Below are positions 9,500 to 19,450 of a stretch of DNA of 64,000 bases, piece by piece. The stretch comes from Mycobacterium gordonae (GTDB lineage Bacteria; Actinomycetota; Actinomycetes; Mycobacteriales; Mycobacteriaceae): positions 229,277-293,276 of the forward strand of contig NZ_LKTM01000112.1 in assembly GCF_001417955.2 (NCBI RefSeq). Reading direction: 5' to 3'. A program made the translations under genes and the position numbers. Within the stretch, counting starts at the first letter, position 1, and every line of letters starts with the position of its first letter. The notes beneath the pieces were generated by a model that worked only from the letters and a program-made list of their open reading frames with translations, searched no databases and had not been told where the DNA came from.

Positions 9500-9856
9500 A
9501 TGAAAACTTCATTACGTTTAGCCGCAACAACTTTGGCGCTCACCGCTGGTCTCGGGGGGTACGGCCTCGGGGTGGCGTCGGGCGCCCAGGCGCAGCCCGG
9601 TCCGCTACCGCAGTGGTGCCCGGGTGACTTCTGGGACCCGGGCTGGGGAAACAACTGGGACAACTTCAACTGCCACGACAACTGGCGTGGAGCCGGCCCC
9701 GGTGGACCCGGCGGCCCCGGCCTCGGTGCACCGGGCAATCCCGGAGGGCCGGGCGGTCCAGGTGGACCCGGTGGGCCGAACGGACCGGGTGGACCGGGCG
9801 GCCCCGGCGGGCCGAACGGACCGGGTGGACCGGGCGGCCCCGGCGGGCCGCGATAA
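9500..9856 (+). CDS. Small secreted Gly/Pro-rich protein
   Basis: A 118-residue protein starting at ATG 9500. Residues 1-32 are a Sec signal peptide ([11 protein letters not shown], a hydrophobic core, then GAQAQPG near the cleavage site). The mature part has an aromatic segment with two Cys (WCPGDFW, NCHDNW), followed by about 50 residues of [10 protein letters not shown] repeats. The WCPGxxWD..WDxxxCHDNW pattern recurs in short mycobacterial exported proteins of unknown function. The frame opens 34 codons earlier, but only ATG 9500 places the signal peptide at the N-terminus. It ends just before a terminator shared with lipP. Confidence 0.75.
   Translation: MKTSLRLAATTLALTAGLGGYGLGVASGAQAQPGPLPQWCPGDFWDPGWGNNWDNFNCHDNWRGAGPGGPGGPGLGAPGNPGGPGGPGGPGGPNGPGGPGGPGGPNGPGGPGGPGGPR
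9781..9852 (+). repeat. Tandem 36-bp repeat in the Gly/Pro-rich tail
   Basis: Two adjacent 36-base copies (9781-9816 and 9817-9852) are identical except for the last two bases. Each encodes [16 protein letters not shown] sequence. Exact DNA identity points to recent slippage or duplication, so length variation between strains is likely. Confidence 0.85.
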
Positions 9857-9860
9857 CCCG

Positions 9861-9899
9861 AAAACAAGCACACCCTGCCGCTTCGGCAGGGTGTGTTTT
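9861..9899. terminator. Strong hairpin terminator between convergent genes
   Basis: A perfect 12-bp stem, CACACCCTGCCG (9869-9880) with CGGCAGGGTGTG (9884-9895), closes a 3-base loop and is followed by TTTT. AAAAC before the stem can extend pairing with GTTTT after it. It sits between the plus-strand secreted-protein gene and minus-strand lipP, so it can serve both directions. Confidence 0.85.
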
Positions 9900-9908
9900 C
9901 GGTGTCGG

Positions 9909-11102
9909 TCAGTCGACCTTGACCCCGAGCGCGCGGTACACCTCATTGCTCAAGGCGACACTGCGCGGGTCGGCGTTGGCCTTGCTGGCGTCGAAGCGGT
10001 TGGACACGTAGCCGTAGCCGATCCGGTGCTCCAGGTCGACGAAGGCGAAGGAGCCGCCCAGTCCGCCGTGGCCGAACATATGCGGGTTGGGTCCGTTGAT
10101 GCAGCGCTGATTGAGCATGTAGCCCAACCCCCAGCCGTGGTCGGCCACGCGCGGCCCGAGCACCAGATCGGGCTCGAAACCGCCCTGGCACACGCGCACC
10201 CGATCCATGTGCTCGCGGCTGAGCAACTTCTCCTGAGCCAGCGCGTTGTAGAACGTCGCCATTCCGAGCGCGGACACCTGAGCGTTGGTGCCGGGGAATT
10301 CCAGCTGACGCCACAGGTGCAGGTTCTCGGTGTCCAGGTCGTCGTCGGCCAGGAACCCCATCGAAATCGACATCCCGGCCTTCGGGTGGTCGTCCAGGCT
10401 GGTCGGATCGCTGGGGGCGCGCAGTTCGGCCAACAGCTGGCGGCCGGTCGGCTTGTTCACCCGCTCGGCGCAGCGCAGCTGCTCGGCCTGTGTCAGACCG
10501 ATGTGAATCTCGGCGCCGATCGGGCCCGCGATCTCGGTCCGCAGATACTGTCCGATGGTCCGGCCGGTGACGCGCCGGAACACCTCGCCGAGGATGAACC
10601 CGAAGGTGGTCATGTGGTAGCCCTGCGCGGTGCCCGGCTTCCACCAGGGTTCGGCGATGGCCAGCTGCCCGCAGACATAGTCCCAGTCGCAGAGTTGCTC
10701 GGTGGTCACCCGGGTGCGCGGGCCGATCACTCCGGACCGGTGGCTCATCACCATCGCGAGCGTGATGTCTTCCTTGCCGGCCTGCCCGAACTCGGGCCAG
10801 TACCGCGAGATCGGCGCGTCGAGGTCGAGCTCACCGCGGTCGGCGAGCTGGTGCACGCAGGTGGACGTCAGACCCTTGGTGCCGGACAGCACGGTGGTCA
10901 GCGTGTCTTCCCGCCAGGGTCGTCTGCCGGCGGCGTCGGCGTGTCCACCCCAGAGATTGACGACGAGATTTCCGTCGACCCAGACGGCGACCGCCGCGCC
11001 TGCCTCCTGGCGCAGCGTGAAGTTGCGCTCGAACGCGTCGCGTACCCCGACGAAGTCCGACGCGCATGAGCCATGAATGATCGCGCTTTTAAGGTCGCTC
11101 AT
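9909..11102 (-). CDS. lipP: Beta-lactamase-fold esterase/lipase (LipP)
   Basis: A 397-residue class C beta-lactamase-family serine hydrolase. The nucleophile motif SGTK gives Ser73-x-x-Lys76, typical of this family's esterases. GHGGLGGSF near residue 345 resembles the third, KTG-equivalent box. There is no signal peptide, so a cytosolic carboxylesterase is likely. The position next to a tRNA-Gly and tig matches Rv2463 (lipP). The start at 11102 gives the expected size and N-terminus ([11 protein letters not shown]). It converges on the small secreted protein gene; the substrate is unknown. Confidence 0.85.
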   Translation of the reverse strand: MSDLKSAIIHGSCASDFVGVRDAFERNFTLRQEAGAAVAVWVDGNLVVNLWGGHADAAGRRPWREDTLTTVLSGTKGLTSTCVHQLADRGELDLDAPISRYWPEFGQAGKEDITLAMVMSHRSGVIGPRTRVTTEQLCDWDYVCGQLAIAEPWWKPGTAQGYHMTTFGFILGEVFRRVTGRTIGQYLRTEIAGPIGAEIHIGLTQAEQLRCAERVNKPTGRQLLAELRAPSDPTSLDDHPKAGMSISMGFLADDDLDTENLHLWRQLEFPGTNAQVSALGMATFYNALAQEKLLSREHMDRVRVCQGGFEPDLVLGPRVADHGWGLGYMLNQRCINGPNPHMFGHGGLGGSFAFVDLEHRIGYGYVSNRFDASKANADPRSVALSNEVYRALGVKVD

Positions 11103-11136
11103 GGCGCCTTTCTGTCGAACAAAATCATTAGCTCAG

Positions 11137-11207
11137 AGCGGGCGACGGGAATCGAACCCGCGTAGCTAGTTTGGAAGACTAGGGCTCTACCATTGAGCTA
11201 CGCCCGC
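11137..11207 (-). tRNA. tRNA-Gly (TCC)
   Basis: On the minus strand a 71-base cloverleaf starts GCGGGCG (11207-11201), pairs with CGCCCGC (11144-11138), and has discriminator U at 11137. The anticodon stem CTAGT/ACTAG encloses CTTCCAA with anticodon TCC. The T-arm contains GGTTCGATTCC. No CCA is encoded. Confidence 0.95.
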
Positions 11208-11310
11208 AAGTATTAGTCGACCGAGACTGTACGTGGTGGCGGAGATCAAATCTAATCGACGCAGTCATGTGACCGCTCCGTGAGCTGTCAGGTCCCCGGA
11301 GGTCTCTGCG

Positions 11311-11336
11311 GGCCCGGCGCTGCCGGGCCGTAGGAT
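11311..11336 (+). promoter_or_regulatory. Candidate promoter of tRNA-Pro with inverted repeat
   Basis: TAGGAT (11331-11336) is a good -10 box 13 bases before the tRNA 5' end. Directly upstream, GGCCCGGC (11311-11318) and GCCGGGCC (11322-11329) form an 8-bp inverted repeat with a 3-base loop inside the promoter spacer. No convincing -35 was seen. Confidence 0.4.
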
Positions 11337-11349
11337 CGCGTGGTCAGCG

Positions 11350-11428
<79 letters not shown>

Positions 11429-11477
11429 CCACCTGGCGCACCGCCGCACGCAAGAACGACACACCGAGGAGCACGCC

Positions 11478-12968
11478 GTGAAGAGCACCGTGACGCAGTT
11501 GAGCCCGACCAGGGTTCGCATCAACGTGGAGGTGCCGTTCCCCGAGCTTGAACCGGATTTCCAGCGGGCCTACAAGGAGCTGGCCAAGCAGGTTCGGCTG
11601 CCCGGCTTCCGGCCCGGCAAGGCGCCGGCCCGGCTGCTCGAGGCGCGGTTCGGCCGTGAGGCCCTGCTGGACCAGGTCATCGAGGACGCCGTGCCCAGCC
11701 GCTACGGGCAGGCCCTCACCGAGTCCGACGTGCAACCGATCGGCCGGCCCAACATTCAGGTGACCCACAAGGAATACGGCGAGGAGCTGCAGTTCTTCGC
11801 CGAGGTCGACGTCCGCCCCAAGCTGGAGATCCCCGACCTGGACGCGCTGAGCGTCTCGGTGGAGCCCGTCGAGGTGAGCGACGACGAAGTCGACGCCGAA
11901 CTCCAGTCGTTGCGCGCCCGGTTCGGCACCCTGATCGGGGTGGACCGGGCCGTGCAGACCGGTGACTTCGTTTCGATCGACCTGTCCGCGACCGTCGACG
12001 GCGAGGACGTACCCAACGCCGCTGCCGAGGGGCTGTCGCACGAGGTCGGTTCCGGCCGTCTGATCGCGGGTCTCGACGACGCGCTTGTCGGGCTGGCCGT
12101 GGACGAGTCCAAGGTCTTCACCGCCAAGCTGGCGACCGGCGAACACGCCGGCCAGGAGGCCGAGGTCACCGTCACGGTCAAGTCGATCAAGGAACGGGAA
12201 CTGCCCGAGCCGGACGACGAGTTCGCGCAGCTCGCCAGCGAGTTCGACACCATCGACGAGTTGCGGGAGAGCCTCGGCGAACAGGTGCGCAAAGCCAAGC
12301 GCGCTCAGCAGGCCGACCAGATCCGCAACGCCGCCCTGGACGCCCTGCTCGAGCAGGTCGACGTCCCGGTGCCCGACGCGATCGTGCGCTCACAGATCGA
12401 CGAGACCCTGCAGGCCGCGATGAGCGGTCTGAACCAGGACCAGGCCAAGTTCAATGAGGTGCTCGAACAGCAGGGGTCCTCGCGCGCCGAGTTCGACGCC
12501 GAAGCCCGCACGGCCGCCGAGAACAACGTCAAGCGCCAGCTGCTGCTCGACGCCATCGCCGACGAGCTGGACGTCCAGGTCGGCCAGGAAGACCTCACCG
12601 AGCGACTGGTGCTGACGTCGCGGCAGTACGGCATCGAGCCGCAGCAGCTGTTCGCCTACTTGCAGGAGAACAACCAGCTTGCCGCGATGTTCGCCGATGT
12701 GCGGCGCGGTCTGGCCGTCGCGGCGGTGATCGACAAGGCCACGGTCACCGACACCGAGGGCAACGCGATCGACACCAGCGAGTTCTTCGGCAAGCGGCAC
12801 GCGGACCACGACCACGGCCACGATCACGATCACGACCACGATCACGATCACGACCACGACCATGACCACGACCAAGCCGAAGCCGAGGTCGAAGCGGACG
12901 CCGGATCGTCCAGCGATTCGGACACCGAATCTGAGAAGGCCGACACGGCCGACGAACCCACCGCATGA
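11478..12968 (+). CDS. tig: Trigger factor (ribosome-associated chaperone/prolyl isomerase) with His-Asp tail
   Basis: A 496-residue trigger factor that binds L23 at the exit tunnel and protects nascent chains. The ribosome-binding signature GFRPGKAP is at about 45-52, the FKBP-type PPIase domain at about 155-240, and the helical C-terminal cradle to about 430. Residues 441-466 form a run of alternating His and Asp with 12 His, followed by an acidic Ser/Asp/Glu tail; this is not part of the core fold and looks metal-binding. GTG 11478 follows an AGGAG site. It is the first gene of the tig-clpP1-clpP2-clpX group. Confidence 0.95.
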   Translation: MKSTVTQLSPTRVRINVEVPFPELEPDFQRAYKELAKQVRLPGFRPGKAPARLLEARFGREALLDQVIEDAVPSRYGQALTESDVQPIGRPNIQVTHKEYGEELQFFAEVDVRPKLEIPDLDALSVSVEPVEVSDDEVDAELQSLRARFGTLIGVDRAVQTGDFVSIDLSATVDGEDVPNAAAEGLSHEVGSGRLIAGLDDALVGLAVDESKVFTAKLATGEHAGQEAEVTVTVKSIKERELPEPDDEFAQLASEFDTIDELRESLGEQVRKAKRAQQADQIRNAALDALLEQVDVPVPDAIVRSQIDETLQAAMSGLNQDQAKFNEVLEQQGSSRAEFDAEARTAAENNVKRQLLLDAIADELDVQVGQEDLTERLVLTSRQYGIEPQQLFAYLQENNQLAAMFADVRRGLAVAAVIDKATVTDTEGNAIDTSEFFGKRHADHDHGHDHDHDHDHDHDHDHDHDQAEAEVEADAGSSSDSDTESEKADTADEPTA

Positions 12969-12979
12969 CGCTGTGAGCG
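12969..12979 (+). promoter_or_regulatory. Candidate ClgR box upstream of clpP1P2
   Basis: CGCTGTGAGCG fits the ClgR pattern CGCYNANRGCG with one central mismatch and lies 87 bases before the clpP1 start. ClgR is the known activator of clpP1P2 in actinobacteria. A TAnnnT element (TAGTGT, 13022-13027) could be the -10. The short palindrome could occur by chance in GC-rich DNA. Confidence 0.4.
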
Positions 12980-13065
12980 AACGCGCCCGTTTCAGGGGGT
13001 CAAAGGACGGGTCCGGTTGGTTAGTGTCGGTGCAACAAGCAATACGAGAAAGCAGGTAACTCAGC

Positions 13066-13665
13066 GTGACTGACATGCGAGGGAACTCGGTGGGTCTGAA
13101 TCTCACGGACTCCGTCTACGAGCGCTTGCTCTCCGAGCGCATCATCTTCCTGGGGTCGGAGGTGAACGACGAGGTCGCCAACCGGTTGTGCGCGCAGATT
13201 CTGCTGCTCGCCGCCGAGGACGGCGACAAGGACATCAACCTCTACATCAACTCTCCGGGCGGATCGATCAGCGCCGGCATGGCGATCTACGACACGATGG
13301 TTCTCGCTCCGTGCGACATCGCCACCTACGCGATGGGCATGGCCGCCTCGATGGGGGAATTCCTGTTGGCGGCGGGCACCAAGGGCAAGCGCTACGCATT
13401 GCCGCACGCCCGCATCCTGATGCACCAGCCGCTGGGTGGTGTGACGGGGAGCGCGGCGGACATCGCCATCCAGGCCGAGCAGTTCGCCGTCATCAAGAAG
13501 GAGATGTTCCGGCTCAACGCCGAGTTCACTGGCCAGTCGATCGAGCGCATCGAGGCCGACTCCGACCGCGACCGCTGGTTCACCGCCCCCGAGGCCCTGG
13601 AGTACGGCTTCGTCGACCACATCATCACTCGCGCCGCCCACATCAGTAACGGAGAAGCCCAGTGA
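13066..13665 (+). CDS. clpP1: ATP-dependent Clp protease proteolytic subunit 1
   Basis: A 199-residue serine peptidase of the S14 family. The catalytic triad is Ser95 (GMAASMGE), His120 (ILMHQP) and Asp169 (DRDRW), the same spacing as the M. tuberculosis enzyme with a three-residue shorter N-terminus. ClpP1 forms a heptamer that works only as a mixed ClpP1-ClpP2 tetradecamer with ClpX or ClpC1. GTG 13066 follows an AGAAAGCAGG leader. The stop overlaps the clpP2 start as GTGA, so the subunits are translationally coupled, which fits their obligate pairing. Confidence 0.97.
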   Translation: MTDMRGNSVGLNLTDSVYERLLSERIIFLGSEVNDEVANRLCAQILLLAAEDGDKDINLYINSPGGSISAGMAIYDTMVLAPCDIATYAMGMAASMGEFLLAAGTKGKRYALPHARILMHQPLGGVTGSAADIAIQAEQFAVIKKEMFRLNAEFTGQSIERIEADSDRDRWFTAPEALEYGFVDHIITRAAHISNGEAQ

Positions 13666-14306
13666 ACCCTCTGAACCCGCAGATCCAGCCGCAGGCGCGC
13701 TACATCCTGCCGTCGTTCATCGAACACTCCAGCTTCGGCGTCAAGGAGTCCAACCCGTACAACAAACTGTTCGAGGAACGCATCATCTTCCTCGGTGTAC
13801 AGGTCGACGACGCATCGGCGAACGACATCATGGCCCAGCTGCTCGTGCTGGAGTCGCTGGATCCCGACCGCGACATCACCATGTACATCAACTCGCCGGG
13901 CGGTGGCTTCACCTCCCTGATGGCCATCTACGACACCATGCAGTACGTGCGTGCCGACATTCAGACGGTGTGCCTGGGTCAGGCTGCCTCGGCGGCCGCG
14001 GTGCTGCTGGCCGCCGGAACCCCGGGCAAGCGGATGGCACTGCCGAACGCGCGGGTGCTGATCCACCAGCCGTCGCTGTCGGGCGTGATCCAGGGCCAGT
14101 TCTCCGACCTGGAGATCCAGGCCGCCGAGATCGAGCGTATGCGCACGCTGATGGAGACCACCTTGGCCCGCCACACCGGCAAGGACGCCGCGACGGTCCG
14201 CAAGGACACCGACCGCGACAAGATCCTCACCGCCGAAGACGCCAAGGAGTACGGGATCATCGACACCGTCCTCGAGTACCGCAAGCTCTCCGCGCAGAAC
14301 GCCTGA
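13662..14306 (+). CDS. clpP2: ATP-dependent Clp protease proteolytic subunit 2
   Basis: A 214-residue ClpP2 with triad Ser110 (LGQAASAA), His135 (LIHQP) and Asp186 (DRDK). The longer N-terminus, including a YILPSF segment before the handle domain, distinguishes it from ClpP1. In mycobacteria the ClpP2 ring is the face that docks the ATPases ClpX and ClpC1. It starts at GTG 13662 inside the clpP1 stop. A very strong hairpin follows at 14321-14378, so clpX is probably transcribed from its own promoter. Confidence 0.97.
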   Translation: MNPLNPQIQPQARYILPSFIEHSSFGVKESNPYNKLFEERIIFLGVQVDDASANDIMAQLLVLESLDPDRDITMYINSPGGGFTSLMAIYDTMQYVRADIQTVCLGQAASAAAVLLAAGTPGKRMALPNARVLIHQPSLSGVIQGQFSDLEIQAAEIERMRTLMETTLARHTGKDAATVRKDTDRDKILTAEDAKEYGIIDTVLEYRKLSAQNA

Positions 14307-14320
14307 CCGGCCTCACCCGC

Positions 14321-14378
14321 CGAGCAGACGCAAAATCGCCCCGGAACGCAGTTTCCGGGGCGATTTTGCGTCTGCTCG
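14321..14378. terminator. 26-bp perfect palindromic terminator after clpP2
   Basis: Bases 14321-14346 and 14353-14378 are perfect reverse complements separated by a 6-base loop. The stem contains an A-run on the left arm and a T-run on the right, so it can act in both directions. The GAGCAGACGCAAAATCGC core recalls a hairpin family seen after other mycobacterial genes. Confidence 0.85.
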
Positions 14379-14658
14379 CGGGACGGGGTCACGGTAGGGT
14401 TGCTTCGTGGTACCGCGTCGGGGGGGTCACGACCGCGACACGCCAGAGACACGTATTGCGCGTCTCGGCGAGTGGCGGCCGCCGCCGGAGGATATGTTGC
14501 ATTCACACGAGAAGTACGCATCCGAGTGAGTACCAGCAAATACCAAGGAAGCTATTCGGCGTTATCGGTCGCGACAGGCCGGAACAAACGGGTAGCGTCG
14601 TGGGATACACGCGGCAGGCAAGACGAACGGCGATACAGGAAGTAGGCCCTGAGGCATC
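14379..14658. other. Upstream region of clpX, no supported gene
   Basis: About 280 bases between the clpP2 terminator and clpX. A reading frame at 14400-14645 exists but shows no family features and lacks a good ribosome site, so it is not called. TAGCGT (14593-14598) and GATACA are weak -10 candidates. A GAGG element at 14651-14654 probably serves clpX. Confidence 0.5.
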
Positions 14659-15939
14659 ATGGCGCGCATCGGAGACGGCGGTGACCTGCTGAAGTGCTCG
14701 TTCTGCGGAAAGAGTCAAAAGCAGGTCAAGAAACTCATTGCGGGTCCCGGGGTGTACATCTGCGATGAGTGCATCGACCTGTGCAACGAGATCATCGAAG
14801 AGGAACTGGCCGACGCCGACGATGTGAAGCTCGACGAGCTGCCCAAGCCGATCGAGATCCGGGACTTCCTCGAGGGCTACGTCATCGGGCAGGACACCGC
14901 CAAGCGCACGCTGGCCGTCGCGGTCTACAACCACTACAAGCGCATCCAGGCCGGCGAGAAGGGCCGCGACTCCCGGTACGAGCCGGTCGAGTTGACCAAA
15001 TCCAACATCCTGATGCTCGGCCCCACCGGCTGCGGCAAGACCTACCTGGCCCAGACCCTGGCCAAGATGCTCAACGTCCCGTTCGCCATCGCCGACGCCA
15101 CCGCACTGACCGAGGCCGGTTATGTCGGTGAGGACGTCGAGAACATCCTGCTCAAGCTCATCCAGGCTGCGGACTACGACGTCAAGCGTGCCGAGACCGG
15201 CATCATCTACATCGACGAGGTCGACAAGATCGCCCGCAAGAGCGAGAACCCGTCGATCACCCGTGACGTCTCCGGCGAGGGGGTTCAGCAGGCGCTGCTG
15301 AAGATCCTGGAAGGCACCCAGGCATCCGTTCCCCCGCAGGGCGGCCGCAAGCACCCGCACCAGGAATTCATCCAGATCGACACCACCAACGTGCTGTTCA
15401 TCGTGGCGGGCGCGTTCGCCGGTCTGGAGAAGATCATCTACGAGCGGGTCGGCAAGCGCGGTCTGGGCTTCGGCGCCGAGGTGCGCTCCAAGGCCGAGAT
15501 CGACACCACCGACCACTTCGCCGAAGTGATGCCCGAGGACCTGATCAAGTTCGGCCTGATACCCGAGTTCATCGGCCGCCTCCCGGTGGTCGCCTCGGTG
15601 ACCAACCTCGACAAGGAGTCGCTGGTCAAGATCCTCTCGGAGCCGAAGAACGCCCTGGTGAAGCAGTACACCAGGCTGTTCGAGATGGACGGTGTGGAGC
15701 TGGAGTTCGCTGATGACGCGCTGGACGCGATCGCCGACCAGGCGATCCACCGCGGCACCGGTGCCCGTGGTCTGCGCGCCATCATGGAGGAAGTCCTGCT
15801 GCCGGTGATGTACGACATCCCGAGCCGCGACGACGTCGCCAAGGTCGTCGTCACCAAGGAGACCGTTCAGGACAACGTGCTCCCGACGATCGTGCCTCGC
15901 AAGCCTTCCCGTTCCGAGCGCCGCGACAAGAGCGCCTGA
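14659..15939 (+). CDS. clpX: ATP-dependent Clp protease ATP-binding subunit ClpX
   Basis: A 426-residue AAA+ unfoldase. The N-terminal zinc domain has Cys13, Cys16, Cys35 and Cys38. Walker A GPTGCGKT is at 121-128 and Walker B IIYIDE at 182-187. The GYVGED pore loop lies near 154, the RKH-type loop (GGRKHPHQ) near 230, and the ClpP-docking loop reads GLGFGAEV. Subunits form a hexamer that feeds tagged or native substrates to ClpP1P2. ATG 14659 gives the standard [16 protein letters not shown] start. The only downstream gene on the strand is the broken MFS gene. Confidence 0.97.
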   Translation: MARIGDGGDLLKCSFCGKSQKQVKKLIAGPGVYICDECIDLCNEIIEEELADADDVKLDELPKPIEIRDFLEGYVIGQDTAKRTLAVAVYNHYKRIQAGEKGRDSRYEPVELTKSNILMLGPTGCGKTYLAQTLAKMLNVPFAIADATALTEAGYVGEDVENILLKLIQAADYDVKRAETGIIYIDEVDKIARKSENPSITRDVSGEGVQQALLKILEGTQASVPPQGGRKHPHQEFIQIDTTNVLFIVAGAFAGLEKIIYERVGKRGLGFGAEVRSKAEIDTTDHFAEVMPEDLIKFGLIPEFIGRLPVVASVTNLDKESLVKILSEPKNALVKQYTRLFEMDGVELEFADDALDAIADQAIHRGTGARGLRAIMEEVLLPVMYDIPSRDDVAKVVVTKETVQDNVLPTIVPRKPSRSERRDKSA

Positions 15940-16001
15940 CCCGCGAAAGGTCCGTCTGCGAAGTCGGCATGACCGCAGGCGAATTCGGGTAATTACACCG
16001 G

Positions 16002-17267
16002 GTGCCCGGTGACGCTGTATCGCGGCGCCTGGCGCGCTCGCTGGACCTGCTGAATCTGCTGCTCGCTGACGTTCGCGACGGCCTGGGTCCCTATCTCTCG
16101 ATCTACCTGCTGATCACCCAACACTGGGATCAGGAATCGATCGGCCTCGTCATGGCGATCGGGGGCATCGGCGCCATCGTCGCGTAGGCCCCGGTCGGTG
16201 CCCTGGTCGACAGGACCACGGCCAAGCGGGGCCTGATCATCATCGGCGCGCTGATCGTCACCGCCGGCTCCCTGGCCATGCCGCTGTTTCCCCGCCTGTA
16301 CCCGATCGCGTTCCTGCAAGTGGTCACCGGAATGGCAGGCTCGATCTTCGCGCCGGCGCTGGCCGCCATCACGCTGGGTGTGGTCGGTCCGCGGTTCTTC
16401 GCCCGCCGCATCGGACGTAACGAGTCTTTCAATCACGCCGGCAACGCCGCGGCCGCGGCGGTCACCGGGGGACTGGCCTACTTCTTCGGACCGGCGGTGG
16501 TGTTCTGGGTGCTGGCCGCGATGGCGGTCGGGAGCGTGGCCGCGACGCTGTGGATCCCCGGCGACGCCATCGACCACGACGTGGCCCGCGGCATGGATCA
16601 CCCGCCCGGTGACCGGCCGCAGCACGTGCAACCGGTGACCGCGCTGCTGCGCAACCGGCGGTTGGTGACGTTCGCGGTGGCCGTCGTGGCGTTTCACTTC
16701 GCCAACGCGGCGATGCTGCCACTGGTCGGGCAACTCCTGGCACTGCACAACAAAGACGTCGGGACCGCGCTGATGGCGGTGTGCATCGTCGCCGCACAAC
16801 TGGTGATGGTGCCCGTCGCCTACCTGGCCGGCGCCAAGGCCGACGCCTGGGGGCGCAAGCCGATCTTCCTGATCGGCTTCGCCGTGCTCACCGCGCGCGG
16901 CTTTCTGTACACGTTGTCGGACAACTCGTACTGGCTGGTGGGCGTGCAGCTGTTGGACGGAGTCGGCGCCGGGGTGTTCGGAGCGCTGTTTCCCCTCGTC
17001 GTCCAGGACGTGACGCACGGATCTGGCCGGTTCAACGTCAGCCTGGGCGGCGTCACGGCAGCGATGGGCATCGGAGCCGCGGTGTCGAACTACGTGGCCG
17101 GTGCGATCGTCGTCGCCGCCGGATATCACGCCGCGTTCCTGTCGCTGGGGGCCATCGCGGGCGCGGGATTCGCCCTCTACCTCATCGCCATGCCGGAGAC
17201 AGGGCCGGAAACCGGGCCCGAAACGCGGTCTGAAACGCGGCCGGACGCCGCCACGCCGATAAAGTGA
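16002..17267 (+). pseudogene. MFS transporter interrupted by one in-frame TAG
   Basis: From GTG 16002 the frame encodes a major facilitator superfamily protein, but codon 62 is TAG (16185-16187). The same frame continues without further stops to 17267, for about 420 codons, the length of the Rv2456c family. Sequence on both sides of the stop is coherent MFS: IGGIGAIVA, then APVGALVDRTTAKRG, the expected cytoplasmic loop between helices 2 and 3. CAG to TAG is the simplest change. The downstream part has its own ATG at 16278, giving a possible 329-residue product lacking the first two or three helices. It is probably inactive unless the base is a sequencing error. Confidence 0.8.
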
Positions 17268-17496
17268 CCAATACCACAGTTTTGTTTCTGCCCGTACCCG
17301 GCGTCACCCTGACATCGGCTTTTACCTGCATACTCGCCGGTAACAAGCATAAGAGCATGACTGTACATCCTTAGAGAAGTGTCATAATTGGTACTGCCAG
17401 TGACATAAAACGTGACAGCGGAGACGGCACTTCGGCGCGCGTAATCTGGAGCTGCAGCGGAGTGCCTGTCCGGATACCAAGTTGGAAGGCGGAGAC

Positions 17497-19443
17497 GTGA
17501 ATCCGAACGGCAACGGCGCCGGGGAAGAGTCTCAGAATGGGTCCAGTCGGCAGCGACTGGAAAATGTCGTCATCCGATTTGCGGGAGACTCCGGCGACGG
17601 CATGCAGCTGACCGGTGACCGGTTCACTTCGGAGGCCGCACTTTTCGGCAACGACCTGGCCACGCAGCCCAACTACCCGGCCGAGATCCGCGCTCCGGCA
17701 GGAACATTGCCCGGCGTCTCGTCTTTCCAGATCCAGATCGCCGACTACGACATCCTGACCGCCGGAGACCGGCCCGACGTCCTGGTGGCCATGAATCCCG
17801 CGGCGCTGAAGGCGAACATCGGCGACCTTCCGCGCGGGGGAATGGTGATCGCCAACTCCGACGAGTTCACCAAGCGCAATCTCACCAAAGTGGGTTATGT
17901 GACAAACCCCTTGGAGTCCGACGAGCTCGAGGAATACGTGGTGCACGCCGTGCCGATGACCACGCTGACCCTCGGCGCCGTCGAGGCGATCGGTGCTACG
18001 AAGAAGGACGGCCAGCGCGCCAAGAACATGTTCGCCCTTGGCCTGCTGTCCTGGATGTACGGGCGGCCGGTCCAGACCAGCGAAACCTTCATCAGGGAGA
18101 AGTTCGCCCGCAAGCCGGACATCGCCGAGGCCAATGTGCTGGCGCTGAAGGCGGGCTGGAACTACGGCGAAACCACCGAGGCGTTCGGGACGACCTACGA
18201 GGTGTCCAAGGCCACATTGCCGCCCGGCGAATACCGGCAGATTTCCGGCAACACCGCACTGGCCTACGGCATCGTCGCGGCCGGCCGGCTGGCCGACAAG
18301 CAGGTGATGCTCGGCAGCTACCCGATCACCCCGGCGTCGGACATCCTGCACGAGCTGTCCAAGCACAAGAACTTCAACGTCATCACCTTCCAGGCCGAGG
18401 ACGAGATCGGCGGCATCTGCGCCGCGATCGGTGCCTCCTACGGCGGTGCGCTGGGTGTCACCAGCACCTCGGGCCCGGGTATGTCGCTGAAATCCGAGGC
18501 CATGGGTCTGGCCGTGATGACCGAGCTGCCGCTGATCGTCATCGACGTCCAGCGCGGCGGACCGTCCACCGGACTGCCCACCAAGACCGAGCAGGCCGAC
18601 CTGCTGCAGGCACTGTTCGGCCGCAACGGCGAGTCGCCGGTGGCGGTGCTGGCTCCGCGGTCACCCTCGGACTGCTTCGAGACCGCGGTGGAGGCGGTCC
18701 GGATCGCGGTGTCATACCACACCCCGGTGATCCTGCTGTCCGACGGCGCGATCGCGAATGGCTCTGAGCCCTGGGCCATTCCGGACGTGAGCTCGTTCGA
18801 GCCGATCAAGCACATCTTCGCCAAGCCGGGTGAGCCCTTCGAGCCGTACGCCCGACACCGCGACACCCTCGCCCGCCAGTTCGCGGTGCCCGGCACCCCC
18901 GGACTCGAGCACCGCATCGGCGGGCTGGAAGCGGCCAACGGATCGGGCGACATCTCTTACGACCCCACCAACCACGACCTGATGGTCCGGATCCGCAAGG
19001 CCAAGATCGACGGCATCCGCGTCCCGGACCTCGAGGTCGACGACCCCACCGGTGACGCCGAGCTGCTGCTGCTCGGCTGGGGAAGTTCCTACGGACCGAT
19101 CGGCGAAGCCTGTCGGCGCGCGCGCCGCCGGGGCACCAAGGTCGCGCATGCCCACCTGCGGTACCTGAACCCGTTCCCGGCGAACCTGGGCGATGTTTTG
19201 CACCGCTACCCGAAAGTGGTGTGCCCGGAGATGAACATGGGCCAGCTCGCAATGTTGTTGCGCGCCAAGTACTTGGTCGACGTCAAGTCGGTCACCAAGG
19301 TCAAGGGTGTCTCATTCCTGGCCGACGAGATCGGGCGATTCATCCGGGCGGCCCTGGCCGGCAGGCTGAACGAGCTCGAGCAGGACAAGACCATCATCGC
19401 CAGATTGTCGGCGGCCCACGTCGAAGAGGGGGTCAGCGCATGA
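17497..19443 (+). CDS. korA: 2-oxoglutarate:ferredoxin oxidoreductase, alpha (gamma-alpha fused) subunit
   Basis: A 648-residue KorA in which the gamma domain (residues about 15-190, with GDSGDGMQLTG near the start) is fused to the alpha domain (SYPITPASDIL, then GGICAAIGASYGGA). With KorB it oxidatively decarboxylates 2-oxoglutarate to succinyl-CoA, reducing ferredoxin; the mycobacterial enzyme is oxygen-tolerant and supports a TCA cycle variant. GTG 17497 (NPNGNGAG) matches the family start; TTG 17482 is an alternative. The 229 bases upstream are relatively AT-rich, with TAATCT (17442-17447) as a weak -10. The stop lies eight bases before korB. Confidence 0.92.
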   Translation: MNPNGNGAGEESQNGSSRQRLENVVIRFAGDSGDGMQLTGDRFTSEAALFGNDLATQPNYPAEIRAPAGTLPGVSSFQIQIADYDILTAGDRPDVLVAMNPAALKANIGDLPRGGMVIANSDEFTKRNLTKVGYVTNPLESDELEEYVVHAVPMTTLTLGAVEAIGATKKDGQRAKNMFALGLLSWMYGRPVQTSETFIREKFARKPDIAEANVLALKAGWNYGETTEAFGTTYEVSKATLPPGEYRQISGNTALAYGIVAAGRLADKQVMLGSYPITPASDILHELSKHKNFNVITFQAEDEIGGICAAIGASYGGALGVTSTSGPGMSLKSEAMGLAVMTELPLIVIDVQRGGPSTGLPTKTEQADLLQALFGRNGESPVAVLAPRSPSDCFETAVEAVRIAVSYHTPVILLSDGAIANGSEPWAIPDVSSFEPIKHIFAKPGEPFEPYARHRDTLARQFAVPGTPGLEHRIGGLEAANGSGDISYDPTNHDLMVRIRKAKIDGIRVPDLEVDDPTGDAELLLLGWGSSYGPIGEACRRARRRGTKVAHAHLRYLNPFPANLGDVLHRYPKVVCPEMNMGQLAMLLRAKYLVDVKSVTKVKGVSFLADEIGRFIRAALAGRLNELEQDKTIIARLSAAHVEEGVSA

Positions 19444-19450
19444 CGGGTCG

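Noticed and set aside
9271..9873. Collagen-like Gly-Pro-Pro minus-strand frame opposite the secreted protein
   Set aside because: It arises from the complementary reading of the GGPGGP repeat and overlaps nei1 and a terminator.
12797..12880. CRISPR-like or other short tandem array in the tig tail
   Set aside because: The six-base periodicity is simply alternating His-Asp codons in frame.
14400..14645. 81-codon frame upstream of clpX
   Set aside because: Basic low-complexity sequence without a convincing start; probably noncoding.
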